In this document: positions 17,993 to 25,674 of the stretch, one piece after another
Layout: every line of letters begins with the position of its first letter
How positions within the stretch are numbered: position 1 is the first letter of the stretch
Assembly: GCF_025995175.1 (NCBI RefSeq)
Contig: NZ_BAPV01000020.1
Coordinates: forward strand, 120,735 to 184,734
Reading direction: 5' to 3'
Source: Asaia krungthepensis NRIC 0535
Lineage (GTDB): Bacteria > Pseudomonadota > Alphaproteobacteria > Acetobacterales > Acetobacteraceae
Length of the DNA stretch: 64,000 nt
Notes under the pieces: generated by a model
What the model was told of the DNA's origin: nothing
The model's database searches: none
What the model saw: only the letters and a program-made list of their open reading frames with translations
Made by a program: the position numbers and the translations under genes

Positions 17993-18700
17993 ATGAGCGC
18001 TTTGCCCCCCCACGCCCTCTCTGCCGCGGGCCAGCTGCGTCTCGTGATCTTCGATTGCGATGGCGTGCTGATCGACAGCGAACTGCCTTCATGCTGCCTC
18101 GTAGCCCGAGAGGCGCGCGCACGCGGCATCGAACTGAGCGATGAGGACGCACTGGAGCGTTTCGCGGGCAAGGCGCTCGGTCAGGTGAAGCGTGAGTTGG
18201 AAGCAGAAACCGGGTGCGATCTGGGTGCCGATTACGTTCAGATCATGCAGGACAAGCTGGTCGATCTGATGCGCGACGAGGCCGCGACGATCGACGGTTC
18301 GGAAACCATGCTCACCGGCGTGCAGGCCTTGGGCGTGCCGTTCCGTGTGGGATCGAATTCCTCCTGGCCCGAGATGGAGGTCAAGTTCGCCCGCGTCGGT
18401 TTCACCCGCTTTTTTCCACGCGAGCGGATCCATTCGGCGCGCGACATGATGCGGCCTAAACCCGATCCTTACGTCTTTCTTCATGCTGCTGAGCAGGAAG
18501 GCGTCGAACCGAACCAGTGCGTCGTGATCGAGGATTCGGACACGGGCGTTCAGGCCGCGCATGATGCGGGGATGGCCTGTATCCTGTTCCGTCCCGAAGG
18601 CCCTGCCCCGGCTCTCGACTGGCCGGGACTGGAGCGCATCACGCATCTTGACGCGCTGGTGCCCCGTCTCGCCCGGGCCTTGCAGGAGCAGGCACGATGA
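17993..18700 (+). CDS. HAD-superfamily phosphatase, beta-phosphoglucomutase/phosphoglycolate phosphatase type
   Basis: 235 residues. Motif I is FDCDGVLIDSE, motif II GVPFRVGSNSS, motif III uses the Lys of RPKPDPYVF, and motif IV is VIEDSDTGVQAAHDAG, all in the right order for a subfamily IA HAD phosphatase with a helical cap between residues 25 and 95. It lies 6 bp after hemE and overlaps hemJ by ATGA, so it is expressed with haem genes, although no haem-related role is known for such enzymes. Likely substrates are small sugar phosphates; specificity cannot be read. Confidence 0.85.
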   Translation: MSALPPHALSAAGQLRLVIFDCDGVLIDSELPSCCLVAREARARGIELSDEDALERFAGKALGQVKRELEAETGCDLGADYVQIMQDKLVDLMRDEAATIDGSETMLTGVQALGVPFRVGSNSSWPEMEVKFARVGFTRFFPRERIHSARDMMRPKPDPYVFLHAAEQEGVEPNQCVVIEDSDTGVQAAHDAGMACILFRPEGPAPALDWPGLERITHLDALVPRLARALQEQAR

Positions 18701-19149
18701 ACGCTTTCCTGCCCTGGTTTCCGTGGCTGAAAGTCCTGCACATCCTGGCATTCACCTCCTGGATGGCCGGGAATTTCTACCTGCCCCGGTTGTTCGTCTA
18801 TCACACCCAGGTAGCGCCCGGCTCGCCCGAGAGCGCGCGGTTCCAGATCATGGAGCGCCGCTTGCTGCGCGCCATCATGACGCCCGCCATGATCGTCACC
18901 CTGCTTTCGGGCGCGGTACTGGCCTCTCTACCCGGCATGATCGACTGGTCCGCACCCTGGTGGTGGATCAAGCTCTTCACCGTGCTGCTCCTTTGCGGCT
19001 TTCACGGCTTCTGCGCCCTCTGGCGTCGCGACTTCGCTGAGGATCGCCGCCCGCATCCGGAACGGTTCTATCGCATCGCCAATGAAGTCCCGACCCTCCT
19101 GATGATCGTGATCGTCATCATGATCGTCGCTCGGCCTTTCTCCGGGTGA
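18697..19149 (+). CDS. hemJ: Protoporphyrinogen IX oxidase, HemJ type
   Basis: 150-residue membrane protein of the HemJ (UPF0093) family, with four membrane helices. Typical blocks are LKVLHILAFTSWMAGNFYLP, RLFVYH, the conserved ME-RRLLRAIMTPAM stretch and WWWIKL. HemJ oxidises protoporphyrinogen IX to protoporphyrin IX in bacteria lacking HemG and HemY; conserved His and Arg residues bind haem. The start overlaps the HAD gene stop (ATGA), and hemE is two genes upstream, so this is a small haem operon. It ends just before a repeat array. Confidence 0.93.
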   Translation: MNAFLPWFPWLKVLHILAFTSWMAGNFYLPRLFVYHTQVAPGSPESARFQIMERRLLRAIMTPAMIVTLLSGAVLASLPGMIDWSAPWWWIKLFTVLLLCGFHGFCALWRRDFAEDRRPHPERFYRIANEVPTLLMIVIVIMIVARPFSG

Positions 19150-19152
19150 GAT

Positions 19153-19518
19153 GCAGGGCGCTGCCCTGCACCCGCGAAGGGGCAAGCCCCTTCGATCCCC
19201 GCTTTGATCAAATAGGTGTCCAGAGGACGACTATCCTCTGGCGGAGTGGGGGGCATAGCCCCGCATCGAGCCGTTCCCGCAGGGCGCTGCCCTGCACCCG
19301 CGAAGGGGCAAGCCCCTTCGATCCCCGCTTTGATCAAACAGGTGTCCAGAGGACGACTATCCTTTGACGGGGTGGGGGGCAGAGCCCCGCATAGGTCCGT
19401 TCCCGCAGGGCGCTGCCCTGCACCCGCGAAGGGGCAAGCCCCTTCGATCCCCGCTTGATCAAACAGGTGTCCAGAGGACGACTGTCCTCTGGCGGGGCGG
19501 GGGGCAGAGCCCCGCATC
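19153..19518. repeat. Three tandem copies of a 126-bp multi-hairpin repeat
   Basis: Units begin at 19153, 19279 and 19405; the third lacks one T. By eye units one and two differ at about eight positions. Each unit contains four dyads: GCAGGGC/GCCCTGC, CGAAGGGGC/GCCCCTTCG, CCAGAGGA/TCCTCTGG and GGGGC/GCCCC, plus a TGATCA. The array fills the space between convergent hemJ and pqqE, ending directly at the pqqE stop, so it may also stop transcription from both sides. Diverged relatives lie at 32113-32220 and 42205-42357. Confidence 0.9.
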
Positions 19519-19520
19519 GC

Positions 19521-20603
19521 TCACGCCCTGGCGAACCGCCGGTAAATGAAATCCCCATCATGACCAGCCCGAGCGGCTTCCACCACCAGAACGTGTTGAT
19601 CCGAGCGGGCGCAGACAGGATCGGTGGCAGCGGCGTCGCCGGTCAAAGCGAGGGCCTGACAGCGGCAACCACCCCAATCCACTTCCTTGAGGCTGCAATT
19701 GCGACAGGGTTCGGGCATCCAGTCCGTGCCGCGAAACAGGTTGAAGAGGGGGGAATCCTGCCAGATTGTGCCCAAGGCTTCTGTCGCGACGCTGGGGAAG
19801 GTGATGTTTGGGATGGTCTCTGCGGCATGGCAGGGCAACACCTTCCCGGAGGGCGTGATGTTCACGAAGCGCTGGCCCCAGCCGCCCATGCAGGGCTTGG
19901 GCTGATCGGCGTGATAATCGGGTGTGACGTAATCAATGGCGAGGCTGTTGCCGAAACGGGCGCGCGCCTTGACGACGGCCTCGGTCGAGGCTTCGAGCTG
20001 AGCGGCCGAGGGCATGAGCAGATCGCGGTTCTTCAGGCCCCAGCCATAATACTGGGTATGAGCAATCTCCACGCGACCGGCGCCGAGGTCATGGGCGAGG
20101 TCGAGCATGGCAGGCACGCGCGCCACGTTCTCACGATGAACGACGAAATTCAGCGTGAGCGGGATGCCGCGCGCCTTGATAAGTCGGGCGGCGGCAAGTT
20201 TCTTTTCCTGAGCGCCGCGCAGACCGCCGATACGTTCCGCGCCTGTCTCGTCGACATCCTGGAAGGAAAGCTGGACATGATCGAGTCCGGCCTCATCGAG
20301 GGCGGTAAGCGTGGCCTCGGTGATGAGGACGCCGGAGGTGATGAGATTGGTATAGAGATTGAGCGAACTGGCATGGCGCACCAGCTCTGGCAGATCGTGG
20401 CGTGCCATGGGCTCGCCGCCTGAAAAATGCACCTGCAGAACGCCCAGAGCGGCGGCCTCGTCCAGAACACGCAGCCAGTCGCCGGTTTCGAGCTCGGCAG
20501 CGCGCCGTTCGAGATCGACGGGGTTGGAACAATAGGGGCAGGCAAGCGGGCAGCGATGGGTCAGTTCGGCCAGCAGACTCATGGGCGGTGGCGCAAAATT
20601 CAT
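19521..20603 (-). CDS. pqqE: PqqA peptide cyclase (radical SAM)
   Basis: 360 residues. The radical SAM cluster motif is C18-x3-C22-x2-C25 ([10 protein letters not shown]), followed by [14 protein letters not shown]. The C-terminal SPASM region supplies auxiliary Fe-S ligands ([33 protein letters not shown]). The enzyme makes the carbon-carbon bond between Glu and Tyr of PqqA, the first step of PQQ synthesis, with PqqD as peptide chaperone. The start overlaps the pqqD stop (ATGA). It is the last gene of the leftward pqqABCDE cluster. Confidence 0.98.
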   Translation of the reverse strand: MNFAPPPMSLLAELTHRCPLACPYCSNPVDLERRAAELETGDWLRVLDEAAALGVLQVHFSGGEPMARHDLPELVRHASSLNLYTNLITSGVLITEATLTALDEAGLDHVQLSFQDVDETGAERIGGLRGAQEKKLAAARLIKARGIPLTLNFVVHRENVARVPAMLDLAHDLGAGRVEIAHTQYYGWGLKNRDLLMPSAAQLEASTEAVVKARARFGNSLAIDYVTPDYHADQPKPCMGGWGQRFVNITPSGKVLPCHAAETIPNITFPSVATEALGTIWQDSPLFNLFRGTDWMPEPCRNCSLKEVDWGGCRCQALALTGDAAATDPVCARSDQHVLVVEAARAGHDGDFIYRRFARA

Positions 20604-20875
20604 GCACCCAGCACTTTCTGGTCGAGCAGAGAGGCGAGAAGGGCCTGCACGTCGGTGGCGATAAGGTCACGCGGGGCCTGATAGCTCGCAGCGAGATCGT
20701 CGATGATTGCGCTCAGGGGGCACGTGCCATCGACGAGCCGCAGAATGGCGGCTGCGACAGGGTCGGCAATGAAGGCTTTTTCCGGTGCCTGGATCAGCCA
20801 TACATCGCGGACGCGGTCATGCTGAAGGCGATGACCGCGGGTAAATTTCAGAACGCTGGTTTCGGAAACGCTCAC
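20600..20875 (-). CDS. pqqD: PqqD, PqqA-binding peptide chaperone
   Basis: 91 residues, from a GTG at 20875 that overlaps the pqqC stop (GTGA). Conserved PqqD features are [40 protein letters not shown] and the C-terminal winged-helix segment [16 protein letters not shown]. PqqD binds the PqqA peptide and presents it to PqqE. The open frame extends upstream to 20983, but that part lies inside pqqC in a different frame and is not PqqD-like. Confidence 0.95.
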   Translation of the reverse strand: MSVSETSVLKFTRGHRLQHDRVRDVWLIQAPEKAFIADPVAAAILRLVDGTCPLSAIIDDLAASYQAPRDLIATDVQALLASLLDQKVLGA

Positions 20876-21618
20876 GCGGCGAAGGCCTCTGGGGTATGGG
20901 CTCCGGCAAAGGCGCCGGGGGCGGGATGGCCTTCCATATACACATGCTGAAGGGCATCGAGCATGGTCCAGAGCACGTTGCATTTGAAAATCAGCGCATC
21001 GACGACTTCCTTCTGCTGTTCGGCAGTGCGGGCATGCTCCTTCACATAGGCAAGGGCGAAATCGGAATCGCGCGGGGCCTGGGTCAGGCGCGGGGCGAAA
21101 TAGGCCAGGGTCTCTTCGGAAATGAAATCGTAGTGACGCAGCATGCCGGAGACGCGCTCGCTGATGATGGTGGGCGAGAAAAGCTCGGTCAGCGATGAGG
21201 CAATGGCGGCCAGAACGGAGCGGTCACGCACGTAATGCACATAGGCTTCGACGGCGAAGCCTGTTGCGGGCAACATGCCTTGCAGGCTCTCGACGTACTC
21301 GCGCGACAGACCCAGACCGTCGGTCAGCTTCAGCCAGCGCGCGATGCCACCTGTGCCGGGCTCGTTGCCGTCATGGTCTTCCAGACGGCGGCGCCATTCG
21401 CGGCGCAGTTCGGCCGTGGGCAGGCGGGCAAGCAGGGTCGCATCCTTCACGGGGATGGAGGCCTGATAATAGTAGCGATTGAGCGCCCAGGCCTGAACCT
21501 GGGTGCGGCTGAGCTTGCCGTCATGCAGGGCGCGATGGAATTCGTGGCGGTTGTGATAACGCGCGGCGCCGATGTCGCGCAGGCGGGTTTCGAGGGCGTC
21601 AGGGGTCAGAACCGTCAT
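20872..21618 (-). CDS. pqqC: Pyrroloquinoline-quinone synthase
   Basis: 248 residues, typical length. Cofactor-free oxidase of the last PQQ step, closing the ring and removing eight electrons with O2. Recognisable blocks are the N-terminal RYHNRHEFHRALHDGKL, the YYYQASIPVKDATLLAR helix and VEAYVHYVRDRS. It is all-helical, of the TenA/haem oxygenase-like fold. The ATG overlaps the pqqB stop. Confidence 0.98.
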   Translation of the reverse strand: MTVLTPDALETRLRDIGAARYHNRHEFHRALHDGKLSRTQVQAWALNRYYYQASIPVKDATLLARLPTAELRREWRRRLEDHDGNEPGTGGIARWLKLTDGLGLSREYVESLQGMLPATGFAVEAYVHYVRDRSVLAAIASSLTELFSPTIISERVSGMLRHYDFISEETLAYFAPRLTQAPRDSDFALAYVKEHARTAEQQKEVVDALIFKCNVLWTMLDALQHVYMEGHPAPGAFAGAHTPEAFAA

Positions 21619-22526
21619 GAATGTGCTCCCAATGTCAGGTGCAGGCCATCTTCACCGATGGTCCAGCCTGCGTCTTCCGCCATGCGCCGTTCCGGTGAGT
21701 CCGGAAGGAGGACGGGGTTCGAGTTGTTGATGTGAATGAAGACGCGATGAGACGGCGCGTCGTGAAGCTGAGCAATGATGCCATCGGGGCCGGACATCGA
21801 GATATGCCCCATACGCAGCCCGGTCTTGGGGCTCAGCCCGGCACGGATCATCTCGTCATCGCGCCAGAGCGTGCCTTCCATAAACAGCGCATCGGCCTGA
21901 CGGATGCGCGCACGGATATCAGGGGTAAGATCGGCGCAGGCAGGCAGAAAGACCATGCTGTGCCGCCCATCGCTGAGCGTGAGGCCGATCGTCTCGCCTT
22001 TCTGGCTTGGCAAGTGTTCGGCATAGAGCGGCGCCTTGCCGGGCACGTCGAACGCCGTGAGCGTGAGCCCCGATGGGGTTCCGTCCTTGTTGGGAAGCGC
22101 AATAGGGACATCTTCGTCGATCGGCAGACGTGGCACGATTTCCCGGTTCACGGCTTCGAAAATCGGGTTGGCGTCAAGCTGGGAGAGTGTCGCGGGAGTG
22201 GCATAAAGCCGGAAGGGCTCGCGCTCGCGCAATGTCAGTAGGCCAGTGATGGAGTCGATTTCACCGTTGGTCAGGACCACGCCTTGTATGGGCGTGGAGC
22301 GTACGCCCTCCTGCGCCTGCAACTCGGGTGTCGCAAGGATCTGCGCGCGCAGGTCGGGCGAGGCATTGAGCACGAACCAGCGGCGGCCATCGGCGCTGAT
22401 CGCGAGAGAGGCCTGGCTGCGCGACGGGATCTTGCCCGCGCGGGCAGCGCGGCAGGCGGGTGCATTGGAATTCCATTGAGGAAAGCCGCCGCCTGCGCCG
22501 CTCCCCAGAACGATGATGTGAAGCAT
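21615..22526 (-). CDS. pqqB: PqqB, metallo-beta-lactamase-fold oxygenase
   Basis: 303 residues. Starts with the family signature IIVLGSGAGGGFPQWNSN and a Cys-rich segment (CRAAR) that is part of the structural zinc site; later VVLTNGEIDSITGLLTL corresponds to the degenerate metal-binding loop of PqqB proteins. It hydroxylates the PqqE/protease-processed Glu-Tyr intermediate. The ORF begins 150 bp after pqqA, with a strong stem-loop in between, and overlaps pqqC by ATGA. Confidence 0.98.
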   Translation of the reverse strand: MLHIIVLGSGAGGGFPQWNSNAPACRAARAGKIPSRSQASLAISADGRRWFVLNASPDLRAQILATPELQAQEGVRSTPIQGVVLTNGEIDSITGLLTLREREPFRLYATPATLSQLDANPIFEAVNREIVPRLPIDEDVPIALPNKDGTPSGLTLTAFDVPGKAPLYAEHLPSQKGETIGLTLSDGRHSMVFLPACADLTPDIRARIRQADALFMEGTLWRDDEMIRAGLSPKTGLRMGHISMSGPDGIIAQLHDAPSHRVFIHINNSNPVLLPDSPERRMAEDAGWTIGEDGLHLTLGAHS

Positions 22527-22621
22527 GGTCGGACTCAGTCAGATCAGAACAGGCGCAAGCGCTCCGGTTCGGGACGGGTCAGCCTGAAAACAGAGGCCCC
22601 AATGGGGCAGGCCAGAAACGA

Positions 22622-22650
22622 CAACAGCCGCACGAGGGGTGCGGCTGTTG
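22622..22650. terminator. Strong stem-loop between pqqA and pqqB
   Basis: Perfect 12-bp stem, CAACAGCCGCAC and GTGCGGCTGTTG, with a 5-nt loop, 27 bp after the pqqA stop and 96 bp before pqqB. No long T-run follows on the minus strand, so partial termination or mRNA 3' protection is more likely than a full stop. Either would keep PqqA, the substrate, in excess over the enzymes. Confidence 0.65.
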
Positions 22651-22676
22651 CTGATATGCATAGCGGTAAGAAGAAC

Positions 22677-22757
22677 TTACTTCTTCTGGCCGCACACATA
22701 GGAGTTGATTTCGGCGCCGAGCGGAATTTCGGTAACCTTCGGGGTGTTCCAGGCCAT
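22677..22757 (-). CDS. pqqA: PQQ precursor peptide PqqA
   Basis: 26-residue substrate peptide for PQQ. It begins MAWNTPKVTEIPLG and contains Glu16 and Tyr20 in the required E-x3-Y spacing (EINSY), the two residues fused into the cofactor, and ends CGQKK. The ATG is preceded by AAGGA about 8 bp upstream. It is too short for routine ORF callers but is certain from sequence and position at the head of the cluster. Confidence 0.97.
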   Translation of the reverse strand: MAWNTPKVTEIPLGAEINSYVCGQKK

Positions 22758-22797
22758 GACGAGATCCTTGTGACAATCTTGAAAGTGCTTGATCAGC

Positions 22798-22827
22798 TAT
22801 ACGATAGAACCCGAAAATGGGTTGCAA
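22798..22827 (-). promoter_or_regulatory. Candidate pqqA promoter
   Basis: On the minus strand TTGCAA (22822-22827) and CGTATA (22798-22803) are 18 bp apart, about 40 bp before the pqqA start. GGGTTG...CAACCC half-sites overlap the -35 side and could bind a regulator. Prediction only. Confidence 0.4.
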
Positions 22828-22964
22828 GCCAAATTGATTCAACCCAATAAAATGTAACATGCTTCACGTTGACGGCAACGTTTGTGATCCCGGGCGGTTG
22901 TGCGTCGTTCATCACGGCGCCCTTCTCGTGCTGCAACCCGCCTTTCAGGAAAGAAACGCCCGCC

Positions 22965-24263
22965 ATGTCAGGCCCGTCTCTGGCTTCGGATACGCCCACG
23001 CCTGAAGACAGGCAGATGAATGACACAAACGCCGCGTCGCCTCTTATTCCGGCCATGCCCTCAAAGGAGGAAACGGCGGAGAGCGACGCCTATCAGGCAG
23101 GGGTCATCCGCAAGGCGATGCTGCGTCACAGCCTGGGGCTGCGGGATGTCGGAATTCTCATCCTGTCGCTGCTCGCCGTGTTCTACACGCTGTATTTTGC
23201 CGCCGATATCGTGCTGCCCTTCGTCTTCGCCATGGTCGTCAATCTGCTGATGATCGGGCCTATGCGGTTTCTGCATGGTCGGCTGCGCATCCCAAAGCCG
23301 ATCTCGGCGCTGCTGCTGATCATCGCGATGTTCCTGCTGGTGGTCTGTATCGGCACGGCCATCTCGGTCCCTGCCGCAGCATGGCTGACCAAGGTCCCAC
23401 AGAGCCTGCCCGCGCTTCAGCAGAAGCTCGCCTTCCTGCAAGGGCCGATCGACTCCCTGCAACGCGGCTATCTGCGCGTCGTCGCGCTGATGTCGAACGG
23501 GGGACATCACCATGTGAATGCCGCAACGGCGGCGGCTCAATCGGCCTCGAACGGTGCCGAAACGCTTCGGGTCTGGGGGTCATCCTTCCTGATCGGCACG
23601 CGCGCCTTCATGGGCGAGTTCTTCACGATGCTGCTGATGCTTTTCTTCCTCATGACGGAGGGAGACAGCCTGTTGCGCCGTATCGTCGAAATCATGCCGA
23701 CCTATTCGGACAAGCGTCGTCTTGTGCAGATTACCACCCAGATCGAGCGCAATGTCTCGCTCTATCTGGCGACCATCACCATCATGAATATCCTGGTAGG
23801 CCTGCTCAACCTGCTGCAATGCTGGCTGACGGGCATGCCTAACCCCCTGCTCTGGGGCGTTCTGGCTTTCCTGCTCAATTACGTGCCGATCATCGGCCCT
23901 TTGACCGGGGTGGTCGTCTATTTTTGCGTGGCACTTATCAGCTTCCCGTCCTTCCTGATGGCGTTGCTGCCGCCCGCTATCTATCTCTGCATTCATATCC
24001 TGGAGGGGGAGACGATTACCCCCATGCTGCTGGCCAAGCGCTTCACGCTTAATCCGGTGCTGGTCATGGCCTCGCTGCTTTTCTGGGACTGGATGTGGGG
24101 GATCGGCGGGGCTTTTCTCTCAGTCCCCATGCTCGCCGTGTTCAAGATCTTCTGCGATCATATCGAAGGGCTTTCGCCCATCGGCCATGTGCTCGGCGGG
24201 CCGGTGCGGCCGCGCTCCCTGCGCACCCTGGGCCCTGAAGTTACCCCCGGCTCGCCCCCCTGA
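22965..24263 (+). CDS. AI-2E/PerM-family membrane transporter
   Basis: 432 residues from ATG 22965 (AGGAAAG about 11 bp upstream). A hydrophilic N-terminus of about 60 residues leads into membrane helices LILSLLAVFYTLYFAADIVL, VFAMVVNLLMI and ALLLIIAMFLLVVCIGTAIS, a central soluble part (QSLPALQQKLAFLQGPIDSL), and four or five more helices. PNPLLWGVLAFLLNYVPIIG is the hallmark of the family (formerly UPF0118). Members include AI-2 exporters, Na+/H+ antiporters and permeases of unknown cargo, so function is not assigned. It is divergent from pqqA; the shared 200-bp spacer probably holds both promoters. Confidence 0.88.
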   Translation: MSGPSLASDTPTPEDRQMNDTNAASPLIPAMPSKEETAESDAYQAGVIRKAMLRHSLGLRDVGILILSLLAVFYTLYFAADIVLPFVFAMVVNLLMIGPMRFLHGRLRIPKPISALLLIIAMFLLVVCIGTAISVPAAAWLTKVPQSLPALQQKLAFLQGPIDSLQRGYLRVVALMSNGGHHHVNAATAAAQSASNGAETLRVWGSSFLIGTRAFMGEFFTMLLMLFFLMTEGDSLLRRIVEIMPTYSDKRRLVQITTQIERNVSLYLATITIMNILVGLLNLLQCWLTGMPNPLLWGVLAFLLNYVPIIGPLTGVVVYFCVALISFPSFLMALLPPAIYLCIHILEGETITPMLLAKRFTLNPVLVMASLLFWDWMWGIGGAFLSVPMLAVFKIFCDHIEGLSPIGHVLGGPVRPRSLRTLGPEVTPGSPP

Positions 24264-24272
24264 ACGGGGGGC
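24254..24272. terminator. GC-rich hairpin at the end of the AI-2E-type gene
   Basis: GCCCCCC and GGGGGGC pair around a 5-nt loop that contains the stop codon. No T-run follows. The rest of the 24273-24494 spacer shows no gene. Confidence 0.45.
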
Positions 24273-24494
24273 TGGCCCAAGCCTCGGCCACGGCACACAT
24301 CACATTCTGATCCGGCAACGGGCATGTGACATGAAATTATCATGCGCAATCTGCAGTCATAATCTATTAGAAGGCGGGTTCGGGGCTGAAGGTCGCTTGG
24401 CGCGATAGGTCGGACCGGCTATCAACTGCAACAAATCATGTCAAAAATCCTGAGCCGAGGTTTCTATGCGCTCCCTTGACGGCCTTGCCTGACA

Positions 24495-25640
24495 ATGCAG
24501 GCACCTTTTATCCGCCGCCTTGGTCTGGCAGCGCTTATCGCCATTATCCTCCTCGGGATTGTCATCACGATCATTCATGAGCATGGAGGCCCCCGTTCGG
24601 ATGGCCCCCATCCGCAGCTGACGCGCGAGAACGGTCTGGTCATCGTTGCCGATGACTCACCGCTCATGAAGCGTCTTCATGTCGCCTCTGTGAAAACGAG
24701 CATTCTCGATCATGGGCTGCGTGTGCCGGGCATGGTGCAAGCCGAGCCCCGGCGCAGCATCAATATCCTGACTCCCGTCACCGGTCATGTGATCAGCACC
24801 GATCTTCAGCCCGGACAGATGGTCCATAAGGGCGATGTGCTGGCTGTGCTGGCCTCGGGCGATCTCGATCAGGCTTATGCCGATCTGCTCAAGGCGCGTG
24901 CTCAGGAGACCTATCAGGAGCGCGTGGTCAAACGTGCGCAGGACGTGCTGGCCATCGGAGGCAATGCCCGCAAGGATCTGGACTCCGCGAGCAATGATCT
25001 CGCCCAGGCCCGTGCCGAGCGCCAGCGTGCCGAGCGTCGTCTGGAATCCCTGAACAGCCGCACCGATCAGGATGGCGAGGGGCTGGTGAGGCTTGTCGCG
25101 CCCGTCGATGGGCTGATTGCCAGCACAAACCTCGCTCCGGGGGTGAACATCACCGATGCGACAGCCGTTCAGGCGGTTCTGCTGGATATTGCGCAGCTTC
25201 AGATCGATGCTGAAATTCCCGAAGACTCCGTCGGGATCGTGTCGCTGGGACAGCAGGCCGTTGCCCGTATCACGGCCCTGCCCGGACGCCATTGCGATGC
25301 GCCCATCCTGTCGATCGACCCGGCCCTGCACAGCGACACGCGCCGCGTGATCGCGCATTTCCTGTGCGACAATCCCGATGGCATGCTTCGCCCCAATATG
25401 TTTGCCGATGTCGAGATTGCGGTAAAACAGCCCGAGATGATCATCGTGCCGAAGACTGCCCTTCTCATGAACAACGACCGTCTCACGGTCTTTGTGCAAG
25501 ACGGCGCTCCCATGCATTTCCGTCGTCGCGCCGTGACGGTGAGCTATGACGAGGGCGAGAACGTGCGCGTTCTGACCGGTCTGCAGGGCGGCGAGACCAT
25601 CGTCACCCGTGGCGCCATTCTTCTCAATGATAATGACTGA
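24495..25640 (+). CDS. RND efflux periplasmic adaptor, CzcB/CusB type
   Basis: 381 residues. One N-terminal anchor (LAALIAIILLGIVITII) is followed by a beta/lipoyl region (RRSINILTPVTGHVISTDLQ, PGQMVHKGDVLAVLAS), a short coiled-coil hairpin (about 130-190), the second lipoyl half (VRLVAPVDGLIASTNLAPGV) and C-terminal barrel and membrane-proximal domains. It is the adaptor between the RND pump (35 bp downstream) and the outer membrane channel. It has no methionine-rich metal-binding N-terminus of the CusB type, so a copper role is not indicated. Confidence 0.87.
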   Translation: MQAPFIRRLGLAALIAIILLGIVITIIHEHGGPRSDGPHPQLTRENGLVIVADDSPLMKRLHVASVKTSILDHGLRVPGMVQAEPRRSINILTPVTGHVISTDLQPGQMVHKGDVLAVLASGDLDQAYADLLKARAQETYQERVVKRAQDVLAIGGNARKDLDSASNDLAQARAERQRAERRLESLNSRTDQDGEGLVRLVAPVDGLIASTNLAPGVNITDATAVQAVLLDIAQLQIDAEIPEDSVGIVSLGQQAVARITALPGRHCDAPILSIDPALHSDTRRVIAHFLCDNPDGMLRPNMFADVEIAVKQPEMIIVPKTALLMNNDRLTVFVQDGAPMHFRRRAVTVSYDEGENVRVLTGLQGGETIVTRGAILLNDND

Positions 25641-25674
25641 GCGATCAGCGCCGCAGATGAGAGTCTCCTGATCC

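Noticed and set aside
19153..19518. CRISPR-like array
   Set aside because: The three units are whole 126-bp duplicates with no unique spacers between short repeats, and no cas gene is nearby.
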